Source: Gammaproteobacteria bacterium (lineage in GTDB: Bacteria; Pseudomonadota; Gammaproteobacteria; Pseudomonadales; UBA7434). Taken from it: 6,888 nt of DNA. The stretch's first letter is position 1. Each line of letters opens with the position of its first letter. A program made the translations under genes and the position numbers. The stretch lies in the NCBI GenBank assembly GCA_024280785.1, contig JAJRPK010000344.1, positions 1 to 6,888 of the forward strand. Reading direction: 5' to 3'. The notes beneath the pieces were generated by a model. That model did not search any database. It had not been told where the DNA came from and saw only the letters and a program-made list of their open reading frames with translations. Below are positions 1-6,039 of this stretch, one piece after another.

Positions 1-1
1 A

Positions 2-199
2 CAAATTCGTGTGCCGATGATAATGTGGTTTGGTGACAGCTTCGATAAAGAAGAAGTGAATTTTGAAAAATTAAGAAACCAAAAACATAGTAAGCTGTCA
101 CATGATAATTTATTTCATACCATACTGGGTTTGATGGAGATTAAATCCAGTATTTATGATAAAAACTTGGATATTCTAGAGCACAAAGAGCATGATTGA
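2..199 (+). CDS. eptA: Lipid A phosphoethanolamine transferase, C-terminal end (EptA-type, partial at window edge)
   Basis: Only the last 65 codons are in the window; the frame is open to the left edge (first full codon at 2), so the true start is upstream and the GTG at 11 is internal. The tail carries the usual C-terminal signature of the sulfatase-fold phosphoethanolamine transferases: a VPMIMWF strand, then SHDNLFHTILGLM, then the SxYDKNLDIL end. Family members sit in the inner membrane with a periplasmic zinc-dependent catalytic domain and move phosphoethanolamine from phosphatidylethanolamine onto lipid A phosphates, which lowers binding of cationic peptides such as polymyxin. The catalytic threonine and most metal ligands lie outside the window, so activity cannot be judged. 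The stop overlaps the next gene by 8 nt, indicating an operon. A relative acting on another acceptor is possible. Confidence 0.85.
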   Translation, partial: QIRVPMIMWFGDSFDKEEVNFEKLRNQKHSKLSHDNLFHTILGLMEIKSSIYDKNLDILEHKEHD

Positions 200-905
200 G
201 AAACCTTTAGTCATTCTCTTTATTTTAGTTACTTGTTTTTTTCTGTTTGAACTAAATCCGATTGATATTCATATTCAAGATATTTTTTACAACTTTGAAA
301 GTAAAAGCTGGCTTTTAGATAAAAATGAGGCCATACCTAAGTTGGTTTTTTATGATGGCATTAAGAAAGTCTTTATTATCTTTACTGTAAGCCTTTTAGT
401 TACACTGATTTTTTTTCGACATAAATTGATTGTTACTAAGTACAAAAAAGGACTTCTTATTGTGTTGTTATCCTGCATTGCCGTGCCGTTATTTATTGGC
501 TTTCTAAAAGGCATTACCAATGTTCCATGTCCCAAAAACATTGAACGCTATGGAGGTAATTATCCTTATGTCACAGTATTAACAAAATACCCAGCGACAT
601 TTCAACAAGTAAGTAAGATAAGGTGCTATCCCGCAGGCCATGCTAGTGGAGGTTTTGCCTTAATGTCTTTGTTTTTTCTGTTTTCTACACGAAATAAAAA
701 GAAGATTGCTCTTATTTCTGCAATAAGTATTGGGTGGGTAGTAGGGGGTTATAAAATGATTATAGGTGACCATTTTTTTAGTCACACCTTGGTGACTATG
801 ATTATTTCTTGGCTGGTAATTTTGTTTGTTGTGAAATTGGTTGGTAAATTGAATTTGGAGCCTATAAACACAAAGAGACTATCTAACAAAAGAATCCAGC
901 GGTAA
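192..905 (+). CDS. PAP2-family integral membrane phosphatase-like protein
   Basis: The 237-residue product has about six hydrophobic segments (near residues 5-21, 58-76, 88-106, 152-165, 171-188 and 198-216) and the three-part PAP2 (type 2 phosphatidic acid phosphatase) layout. Motif 1 is K106-x6-C113-P114, motif 2 is P147-A-G-H150 and motif 3 is K188-x5-H194-x3-H198. The textbook forms are KX6RP, PSGH and SRX5HX3D, so the core lysine and both key histidines are kept while Arg, Ser, Arg and Asp are replaced by Cys, Ala, Lys and His. I recall the CP, PAGH and HFxSH forms from PAP2 proteins encoded beside eptA, so most look like subfamily traits; the Lys188 may be particular to this protein. 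The ATG overlaps the eptA stop by 8 nt, which suggests translational coupling; an AAAGAG lies just upstream. A likely role is removing or moving phosphate on a lipid such as lipid A or undecaprenyl pyrophosphate, but the substrate is inference. The gene is very AT-rich. Confidence 0.8.
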   Translation: MIEKPLVILFILVTCFFLFELNPIDIHIQDIFYNFESKSWLLDKNEAIPKLVFYDGIKKVFIIFTVSLLVTLIFFRHKLIVTKYKKGLLIVLLSCIAVPLFIGFLKGITNVPCPKNIERYGGNYPYVTVLTKYPATFQQVSKIRCYPAGHASGGFALMSLFFLFSTRNKKKIALISAISIGWVVGGYKMIIGDHFFSHTLVTMIISWLVILFVVKLVGKLNLEPINTKRLSNKRIQR

Positions 906-932
906 CGAGAAATCTACACGATTTTCCGTTAC
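902..932 (+). other. 31-nt hairpin overlapping the PAP2 stop codon
   Basis: GTAACGAGAAATC (902-914) and GATTTTCCGTTAC (920-932) can pair at 11 of 13 positions around a 5-nt TACAC loop. The stop codon 903-905 lies within the left arm. There is no T-tract directly after the stem; a run of seven T (949-955) comes 17 nt later. It may protect the 3' end of the eptA-PAP2 mRNA or terminate poorly, but it is not a textbook intrinsic terminator. Confidence 0.45.
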
Positions 933-1231
933 GCTCTAAATTACGTCGTTTTTTTGAGCCGCTAATGCAAGCGTTAACTTTAAATATGAGTAACTATGAG
1001 ATACAAAGAGGTCAGCTATTCGCGGAATGGCACAAGCTATAAAACATTATATAAATGATGGGTTTAGTAGGCTGATTCAGCAGTGGTAAAGATGATTGGC
1101 CTCGTTTAGATAAGGTTATACTTACTTGAATGAAACTTGGTTTATATTATTTGCGAGTGATAACAGCGACTAATACTCAACGCCTGTTTAAAAGCAGCGT
1201 TACTTTCGTTTAATAAGAGATCCTGTTTTTT
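906..1231. other. Intergenic region between the PAP2 gene and the TetR gene
   Basis: This 326-nt stretch has no convincing gene. It begins inside the stem of the 902-932 hairpin and has a T7 run at 949-955. An 18-codon ATG ORF (986-1042, plus strand, beginning MSNYEIQRGQ) has plausible residue composition but no visible ribosome binding site, and I do not call it. Near the TetR start, AACG-C-CTG (1179-1186) can pair with CAGCGTT (1195-1201) with one bulged C. A poor promoter-like pair, TTGGTT (1137-1142) and GATAAC (1159-1164), is the best I see for the TetR gene. A change in base composition happens across this gap. Confidence 0.5.
1179..1201. promoter_or_regulatory. Bulged dyad upstream of the TetR gene, possible operator
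   Basis: The arms AACG(C)CTG and CAGCGTT form a 7-bp inverted repeat with one bulged C and an 8-nt spacer, ending 30 nt before the TetR start codon. TetR-family genes are often autoregulated through dyads in this position. Binding is inference only. Confidence 0.25.
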
Positions 1232-1897
1232 ATGTCAGTGCAAGTTTTTCAAGAAACCAAAGATGAGCGGTTGGGCGGGGCCGAGGTATTACTTCGAGCC
1301 GCGGAACGGCTGTTTGCCGAACACGGCTTAGAAGCGGTGTCTACAAGGATGATTTCGCGAGAAGCGGGTCAAAAAAATCATTCGGCACTACAATATCATT
1401 TTGGTAATCGCGATGGTTTGATTGAAGCCATCCTGGATTGTCGGGTTACACCGATTAATCAAGAGCGGCTGCGGCGGCTTAATGTGTTAAAAATTAGTTC
1501 TGTATCGGTTAGTGTTAGGCAATTAACTGAAGTCTTTGTGGCGCCCTTTGCTGAAGAACTGTTAAAACCATCGAAAGATTGTTGCTATGTCTCATTGCTT
1601 GCTCAACTTTATGCCTACCGAAAAGGACGTGAATTGTTTGGTAAGAATAAAGAGCGGACACGCGCGTTACATGAAATTACTTCGTTAATGATTAAGGCTC
1701 TGAGCCCTCTACCTTTAGCTGTAGTCCACTTGCGCTTGCAGTTGCTAGGCCGACAAACCATGACAGCTGTTGCAGAATGGGATGAAGCTCGTAGGGCTCA
1801 CGCAATAGAATTGGATAGAGCGGCATTACAATGGCGCATCGATAATCTAGTTGATTTTATCGTTGGTGGTTTAGAAGCGCCGGTATCTAATAGCTGA
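1232..1897 (+). CDS. TetR/AcrR-family transcriptional regulator
   Basis: The 221-residue protein has the standard TetR layout: an N-terminal three-helix DNA-binding domain (about residues 14-70) and a larger all-helical C-terminal ligand and dimer domain. The recognisable block is LLRAAERLFAEHG (20-32), then VSTRMISREAGQ (36-47) as the helix-turn-helix, then ALQYHFGNRDGLIEAIL (52-68), the usual YHFxxKxxLxxA end of the domain. Length fits the family. The ATG at 1232 follows AAGAGA at 1215-1220 with a rather long spacing of 11 nt. The first 150 nt are GC-rich (one sampled line 63%) compared with the rest. The target genes and ligand cannot be read from the sequence; cinA lies 159 nt downstream in the same direction but with its own likely control region, so a functional link is uncertain. 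Autoregulation is typical of the family. Confidence 0.9.
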   Translation: MSVQVFQETKDERLGGAEVLLRAAERLFAEHGLEAVSTRMISREAGQKNHSALQYHFGNRDGLIEAILDCRVTPINQERLRRLNVLKISSVSVSVRQLTEVFVAPFAEELLKPSKDCCYVSLLAQLYAYRKGRELFGKNKERTRALHEITSLMIKALSPLPLAVVHLRLQLLGRQTMTAVAEWDEARRAHAIELDRAALQWRIDNLVDFIVGGLEAPVSNS

Positions 1898-1940
1898 ATA
1901 ATCCGTCGCTACTTTTAGTTGTTGCCGATAACCAATGTCA

Positions 1941-1970
1941 GTTTTCGGAAAACGATTATTTTATTTTTAT
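1941..1970 (+). terminator. Weak possible terminator after the TetR gene
   Basis: GTTTT-CGG-AAAAC (1941-1953) is a short AT-rich stem with a tight loop, followed by a T-rich stretch (GATTATTTTATTTTTAT). The stem is weaker than normal for an intrinsic terminator and could instead be a protein-binding dyad. Confidence 0.25.
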
Positions 1971-1976
1971 TCGATG

Positions 1977-1997
1977 TGTATATTATAAAAATATACA
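1977..1997. promoter_or_regulatory. Perfect AT-rich inverted repeat upstream of cinA
   Basis: TGTATATT (1977-1984) and AATATACA (1990-1997) are exact reverse complements around ATAAA. The dyad ends 59 nt before the cinA start. The sequence inside it includes TATTAT and TATAAA, either of which could act as a -10 box, but I find no matching -35 box. An operator overlapping the cinA promoter is a reasonable guess. Confidence 0.35.
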
Positions 1998-2056
1998 GCG
2001 GCGTTAGAAATTATAATTAACTATATTTACAGCCACCCTTATAATCGGAGTTACTA

Positions 2057-3328
2057 TTGAAAATAGCGTTATTGTTAACAGGCAATGAGTTGATGAGTGG
2101 CGATACTGTGGACAGTAACTCGTCGATGATCGCACAATTACTAGATCCTATTGGCTTTGAAATTAATCACAAAGTGACGGTAGGTGATGATTTGGATTTA
2201 TTGGTTCTCGAGCTCGATAAACTCAGTCAACAATACGATGTTGTTATTGTCAATGGAGGCTTGGGACCAACGGTCGATGATTTAACAGCTATAGCACTGG
2301 CAAAATTAATCGGTAAAAATCTTGTAAAAAATCAACAGGCCTTTGAACATGTGCATGAGTGGTGTGCCGCGCGTGGAATCGAAGCTAACGAGGCCAACTT
2401 AAAGCAGGCGATGCTACCTATTGGAGCTTCTGTGCTCGCTAATCCCGTCGGCAGTGCTGTGGGTATTCAACTTCAATACCGTCAATGTTTATTATTGTGT
2501 ACGCCAGGAGTACCTAGTGAGTTAAGAGCTATGTTGAATGGCTCCGTGGCTGAAGCACTAAAAAGTTCGTACCCTAATGCCAGTTCAAAGTATGTTCGAA
2601 GGCTTAAACTATTTGGGATGGGTGAGTCAGGATTACAGCAGTTGTTAGACGACGAATGTTCGGATTGGCCCGCTGAGGTTATTGTAGGCTTTCGTGCAGG
2701 AGCTCCACTATTAGAATTAAAGTTGGAAGTGTCTGATAAAAAACATTTGGGCTATAGAGACGATTGCGAAAAGCGATTGCGAGAATTGGTGGGCGATTTT
2801 ATCGTGGGAGAAAACGATGAAACCTTATCGTCGGTAGTGGTTGATTTATTAGCAGAAAAAGGTCGGATGCTGACTTTGGCGGAGTCTTGCACGGGAGGAT
2901 TGATTGCTTCACAAATTACAGAGGTTTCCGGGGCATCAAAAGTATTTGAAGCTGGATTTGTTACTTACTCAAATACCATAAAAGAAAATGTTTTAGCTGT
3001 GGATCATGAGGTTTTAGAGCAGTATGGTGCCGTTAGTCAGGAGGTCGTTCATGCGATGGCCAGTGGCGCATTACTAGCTGCCGGAGCCGATTGTGTGATA
3101 GCAGTGTCAGGTATTGCTGGGCCAGAGGGAGGCACAATAGAAAAGCCTGTTGGAACCGTCTGGGTGGCATGGGGTGAAGAAGACTCCATCATGACTCATC
3201 GCTTTAACTATCCTGTTGAGCGAAAGTTTTTTCAATTGATGATTAGTTCTGTTGCATTGGACTTACTGCGACGTTATTTACTGGGAGAGACTAATGTTCC
3301 AGGGTATTTTCAGCGTGAGAGTCGTTAA
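2057..3328 (+). CDS. cinA: CinA family protein: MoaB-like domain plus nicotinamide-nucleotide amidohydrolase (PncC) domain
   Basis: The 423-residue protein is a full-length two-domain CinA. The N-terminal MoaB/MogA-like domain (about residues 1-170, COG1058) shows the LLLTGNELMSGDTVDSN start and NGGLGPTVDDLT (66-77). The C-terminal PncC domain (about 255-415) shows LTLAESCTGGLIAS (272-285), with the family's conserved AESCTGG, then VFEAGFVTYSN (296-306) and VSGIAGPEGGT (350-360) with KPVGTVWVA. PncC converts NMN to nicotinate mononucleotide plus ammonia, recycling NMN released for example by NAD-dependent DNA ligase; the N-terminal domain has ADP-ribose pyrophosphatase activity in some homologs. 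The start is TTG, chosen because GGAG (2047-2050) lies 6 nt upstream and the first residues match the family start. Near the C-terminus the usual GDR before the last helix is not seen; NYPVER (384-389) is there instead. recA is not adjacent here. The convergent lipoprotein gene follows 99 nt downstream. Confidence 0.95.
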   Translation: MKIALLLTGNELMSGDTVDSNSSMIAQLLDPIGFEINHKVTVGDDLDLLVLELDKLSQQYDVVIVNGGLGPTVDDLTAIALAKLIGKNLVKNQQAFEHVHEWCAARGIEANEANLKQAMLPIGASVLANPVGSAVGIQLQYRQCLLLCTPGVPSELRAMLNGSVAEALKSSYPNASSKYVRRLKLFGMGESGLQQLLDDECSDWPAEVIVGFRAGAPLLELKLEVSDKKHLGYRDDCEKRLRELVGDFIVGENDETLSSVVVDLLAEKGRMLTLAESCTGGLIASQITEVSGASKVFEAGFVTYSNTIKENVLAVDHEVLEQYGAVSQEVVHAMASGALLAAGADCVIAVSGIAGPEGGTIEKPVGTVWVAWGEEDSIMTHRFNYPVERKFFQLMISSVALDLLRRYLLGETNVPGYFQRESR

Positions 3329-3347
3329 CGGACACTGAATGTTTTCT

Positions 3348-3370
3348 CAAAGCACGTTGAGCTTGCTTTG
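3348..3370. other. Hairpin between the convergent cinA and lipoprotein genes
   Basis: CAAAGCA (3348-3354) and TGCTTTG (3364-3370) form a perfect 7-bp stem with a 9-nt loop, 19 nt after the cinA stop. Its place between convergent genes suits a transcription end, but neither side has a T-tract in the right place, so a normal intrinsic terminator is not supported. Confidence 0.35.
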
Positions 3371-3427
3371 TGTCATATCATGTAAATTCAAGATACATAC
3401 GCATAAGACAGTTGAAAAGAGTACCCT

Positions 3428-5716
3428 TTACTGGATATTCAATGGTACCGGACTAACAAATTCGCTTACATTGTTTGCTGTGTCTACAGCAGCAAGCGAG
3501 AAGTAGTATTCGCCAGCAAGTAAGTCGTTAATGGTGTATGCGTTAACGTGATTACCTGCGCCATCAGTGGCGGTTACCGTAATAGTTTGCCCATTATTGA
3601 TACCCGCGCTACTGGCGTAGTAGAAAATTTCGTAGCTGGCAATGTCGCCTATCATCAATGGCGTTCCGTCTACTCGAGTAGTAGGGATTCCCCATGCGAG
3701 TGACACGCTGTGTAATATGGGTTCGGTTACGATGACGGTAATAGATAAGGCTACGGTGGCAGTTAAATTATTTTGATCTATACAAAGCGCTGTCAAGTTA
3801 TAGCTGCCCGCGGGGAGATTGTTTAAGCTGCTATCGTTAAAACCAGACCCCGTACCGAATTGGTACGGTGCAGAAGAATCGCGGCGTACTAGCTGGCCAT
3901 TTAGTGTAAGGTCACAGTAATCGATCGCTCCATTGATAGTGCTAACGTTAACAGTGACGGGTAAATCACTTCCTTCGTTGATCGTATCGAGGGCCGCCAA
4001 GCTAATAGTTGGGGGTAGCGGGGCAGGGGCTTCGACACTAAAGTTAAGCTGGCTTGAGGCTGTCAACCCATCATCATCGGTGCAGATTGCCTCCAATGTA
4101 TAAGAGCCTTCACTCATGTTATCTAATAAAGCGTCGTTATCAGAACTTGATGTGCCCCAAGTATAAGGGCTGGTGCTATCTTGGCGAATGAGTTGGTTGC
4201 CGATAGATAACCGGCAGTTATCTACAGATCCGTCGGTGTCGGTGGCATTAACGGTTACATTGACTGTGTCGCCAGCTGTGAAAGTGGAATTGGCCGTTGG
4301 TGACGCAAAGCTTACGTTAGGTGCGACGAGCGTAGGCTGGGGACCCGGTACTGCGGTTACGGAAACAGATACGGAAGCTGAAGTTGTCAATCCATCATTG
4401 TCGGTACAGGTGGATACGAATGTATAGTTACCCGCTAACAGGTTACTCAGCATAGAGTCATTAGCGCCTGATCCTGGGCCCCAAGCATAAGGACTTGTTG
4501 AGTCCTGACGAACTAACTGGCCGTTACTGGTTAAACGGCAATTCTGAATATTTCCATCAGAATCGCTTGCGCTGACGGATACGGCGATACTTTGACCTTC
4601 TGTAAAGCTGGCACCCGCTTGAGGCTGGCTAAAAGAAACAATCGGTGCGCTCTGGTTAGGTTCAGGGGTAGGGGTAGGCTCAGGATTACCGTTAGGGTAG
4701 ACAGACACCGCGGGCAGCTCAAGTGCTGGGGGGGTTAGCTCAACAGTTGGGAGATCAGGTTCCATTTCTACCGCTTCGGATGCTAGAAGATCGTTTAATT
4801 CAGCGATAGTAATATTGGTTCCAGGCACAGTAAGCTGCTGTGGATTCGCGGTAAAGGTTGCGCTGATGTCAGTGATGCTGGTTAGCGTATTGATTGGCTG
4901 ACTATCATTTTGCTTGTCAAAAGTTCCATCGCTAAAATCATCTGCCAGAGATTTCAGTACGGTCGACCCACTAAGAACGAGACCGTTGCCGGCAATTTCG
5001 GTGGTCAAATTGTTAACGATGGCAGCAAAAACTTCGTTGGCTGTTCGAATGGCGAGTGTTTTTTCTTGGGCAGTGTCAGCTTTGATAATAGGTGAGGTGG
5101 TGAACAAATTGATATCAGCGGTAAGAATTCCAAGCCCTAGTGTGGCTTTGATGTTGTTGGAACTTGTTTCCAAAGCGGCTAAAAATTCGTTTAAAGAAAC
5201 GGTACCGTTACTGTCACCCGCCAACCCCGTTGTTAGAGGGTCAGAATTACTTTCTTGCTTATCAGCCGTTTTTTGCGCGTGGGCAATGGCAAAGCTACTT
5301 AATGGAGTGGCGTAAATGGCGGTTCCGCTAGCAAGCTGCTGGTCGGTCAAAATCGTTTGCAGTGTTTCAATGACGGGAGTACTGCCATTTCTCTCTGTTC
5401 CACCGACAAATTCGATGATGAAGGGTCCTGAACCTACATATTCTGACGGTATGAGCAGTTCTAAGGCAGCACTACTACTATTAGTACTACCCTGAGCAAC
5501 TCTCTCCCCCTTTAAATCGACTTGACGGGTATCAATACGGTAGGCTGTAACATCTGCGCCGAAGAGTGGCCCCTTAACGCCTGCTCCCTGAACGGGGGAA
5601 CCCGCAGCGCCTGAACCGAAGGAATTATCACTGCTGCCACCGCCACCGCCGCATCCTGTGATAAGTATCAGAGTCGTTGTGATGAATAATAATTTGTTCA
5701 GTAAGCCCATATTCAT
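3428..5716 (-). CDS. Large outer-membrane lipoprotein with three Ig-like modules and a fibronectin III-like C-terminus
   Basis: The 762-residue product starts with a lipoprotein signal: positive and hydrophobic residues 1-19, lipobox ITG-C22, then GGGGGSSDN. The absence of Asp after the cysteine suggests outer membrane sorting. Residues about 45-140 (GVKGPLFGADVTAY and following) resemble the carboxypeptidase-regulatory-like fold often seen after such signals; 140-340 is of unknown nature and mostly Ala/Thr/Ser/Leu-rich. A proline linker (NPEPTPTPEP, 344-353) leads to three homologous Ig-like modules (about 357-455, 465-563 and 568-663), and the end (about 666-762) resembles a fibronectin III domain. 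Each module has one cysteine pair at the same spacing. A role in surface adhesion or binding of polymers is inference; no catalytic motif is visible. No clear Shine-Dalgarno precedes the ATG at 5716; a second ATG at codon 3 would change little. The gene is convergent with cinA and divergent from the DUF2288 gene. Confidence 0.85.
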   Translation of the reverse strand: MNMGLLNKLLFITTTLILITGCGGGGGSSDNSFGSGAAGSPVQGAGVKGPLFGADVTAYRIDTRQVDLKGERVAQGSTNSSSAALELLIPSEYVGSGPFIIEFVGGTERNGSTPVIETLQTILTDQQLASGTAIYATPLSSFAIAHAQKTADKQESNSDPLTTGLAGDSNGTVSLNEFLAALETSSNNIKATLGLGILTADINLFTTSPIIKADTAQEKTLAIRTANEVFAAIVNNLTTEIAGNGLVLSGSTVLKSLADDFSDGTFDKQNDSQPINTLTSITDISATFTANPQQLTVPGTNITIAELNDLLASEAVEMEPDLPTVELTPPALELPAVSVYPNGNPEPTPTPEPNQSAPIVSFSQPQAGASFTEGQSIAVSVSASDSDGNIQNCRLTSNGQLVRQDSTSPYAWGPGSGANDSMLSNLLAGNYTFVSTCTDNDGLTTSASVSVSVTAVPGPQPTLVAPNVSFASPTANSTFTAGDTVNVTVNATDTDGSVDNCRLSIGNQLIRQDSTSPYTWGTSSSDNDALLDNMSEGSYTLEAICTDDDGLTASSQLNFSVEAPAPLPPTISLAALDTINEGSDLPVTVNVSTINGAIDYCDLTLNGQLVRRDSSAPYQFGTGSGFNDSSLNNLPAGSYNLTALCIDQNNLTATVALSITVIVTEPILHSVSLAWGIPTTRVDGTPLMIGDIASYEIFYYASSAGINNGQTITVTATDGAGNHVNAYTINDLLAGEYYFSLAAVDTANNVSEFVSPVPLNIQ
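3728..4648 (-). repeat. Three tandem Ig-like modules inside the lipoprotein gene
   Basis: The modules correspond to about 4648-4352, 4324-4028 and 4015-3728. They share the core NxQLxRxDSxxPYxxG, then ND-S/A-xL-x-N, then GxYxxxxxC-x-D. Cysteines are at residues 393/437, 501/545 and 601/645, always 44 apart. The first two copies are closest (RQDSTSPY is identical in both); the third is more diverged (RRDSSAPY) and lacks the DxDG of the other two. The first two modules are separated by a short proline-containing linker. Copy-to-copy DNA identity is limited, so the duplication is old. Confidence 0.85.
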
Positions 5717-5732
5717 TTGACCGTTTAGGATT

Positions 5733-5752
5733 GAAGTTGTAAATACAATTTC
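5733..5752. promoter_or_regulatory. Near-palindrome just upstream of the lipoprotein gene
   Basis: GAAGTTGTA (5733-5741) and TACAATTTC (5744-5752) pair at 8 of 9 positions around AA. The site lies 17-36 nt before the lipoprotein ATG on the minus strand, so it may be an operator or a leader hairpin. It contains a 10/11 match to the TGTAAATTCAA element. Confidence 0.35.
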
Positions 5753-5871
5753 ATGTCATGCGGCACAGAAAGATTTGATCGCTAAACGTACAGCATGAGG
5801 AGTATTCTAGGGGGGGTGCGCTAGATATTAAATAGCCTTGTGATTGAACTGTGACCTGGTTGACTTTTACT

Positions 5872-5896
5872 CGTTCAGAGTGAGTGAACGGTCACT
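5872..5896. promoter_or_regulatory. Overlapping dyads, possible regulator binding site
   Basis: CGTTCA (5872-5877) and TGAACG (5885-5890) are exact inverted repeats with a 7-nt spacer. They overlap a second dyad, AGTGAAC-GGTCACT (5883-5896), with 6 of 7 positions matching. The second dyad lies just upstream of an extended -10-like element (5914-5922), a normal position for a repressor or activator. TGAAC-centred dyads are a common TetR-family operator shape, but assignment to the TetR gene here is speculation. Confidence 0.3.
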
Positions 5897-5971
5897 AAAT
5901 GGGTCTCAATGACTGTGATAATTTGCTCGCCAGGGCACTAAGGCTGGTTGAGCATTGCAGTGAAAATATGC

Positions 5972-6004
5972 TGTAAATTCAATCGCAAGGTGGTGTAAAT
6001 TCAA
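5972..6004 (+). repeat. Tandem TGTAAATTCAA elements, 22-bp period
   Basis: Two exact copies of the 11-mer TGTAAATTCAA start at 5972 and 5994, a spacing of 22 bp (about two helical turns), ending 35 nt before the DUF2288 start. A third exact copy is at 3381-3391 and a one-mismatch copy at 5738-5748, all in intergenic DNA and in the same orientation. This arrangement fits a transcription factor binding to one face of the helix. I do not recognise the factor. Confidence 0.5.
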
Positions 6005-6039
6005 AATCAACATGCCGCTTACGGAGAGGAAACTATTTA

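Larger units (their letters stand above)
5717..6039. other. Divergent intergenic control region between lipoprotein and DUF2288 genes
   Basis: This 323-nt gap must hold the promoters of both flanking genes. From left to right it contains a near-palindrome close to the lipoprotein start (5733-5752), a G7 run (5810-5816) between TCTAG and CTAGA, TTGACT (5860-5865), overlapping dyads at 5872-5896, an extended -10-like TGT-GATAAT (5914-5922) on the plus strand, two copies of TGTAAATTCAA (5972-5982 and 5994-6004), and the DUF2288 ribosome binding site GGAGAGG (6023-6029). No complete sigma-70 promoter is clear on either strand. No protein gene is supported here. Confidence 0.6.

Noticed and set aside
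881..979. attC-like integron recombination site (ATCTAAC, AGCGG/CCGCT and GTTAACT boxes with a central hairpin)
   Set aside because: The R'-like box breaks the GTTRRRY pattern (C at the third R), the two end boxes pair poorly, a 26-nt stretch is unpaired on one side, and no integrase or cassette is seen. IntegronFinder's attC covariance model would decide.
986..1042. 18-codon ORF in the PAP2-TetR gap
   Set aside because: The composition is protein-like, but there is no ribosome binding site and no coding continuation; chance is likely.
3348..3370. Bidirectional intrinsic terminator between convergent genes
   Set aside because: The stem is good but no T-tract follows it on either strand, so it is listed only as a hairpin.
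4914..5315. 133-codon open frame on the plus strand
   Set aside because: It lies wholly antisense to the well-supported lipoprotein gene and has no family signature; it is a shadow of the opposite strand. The same applies to 4173-4427 and 4910-5095.
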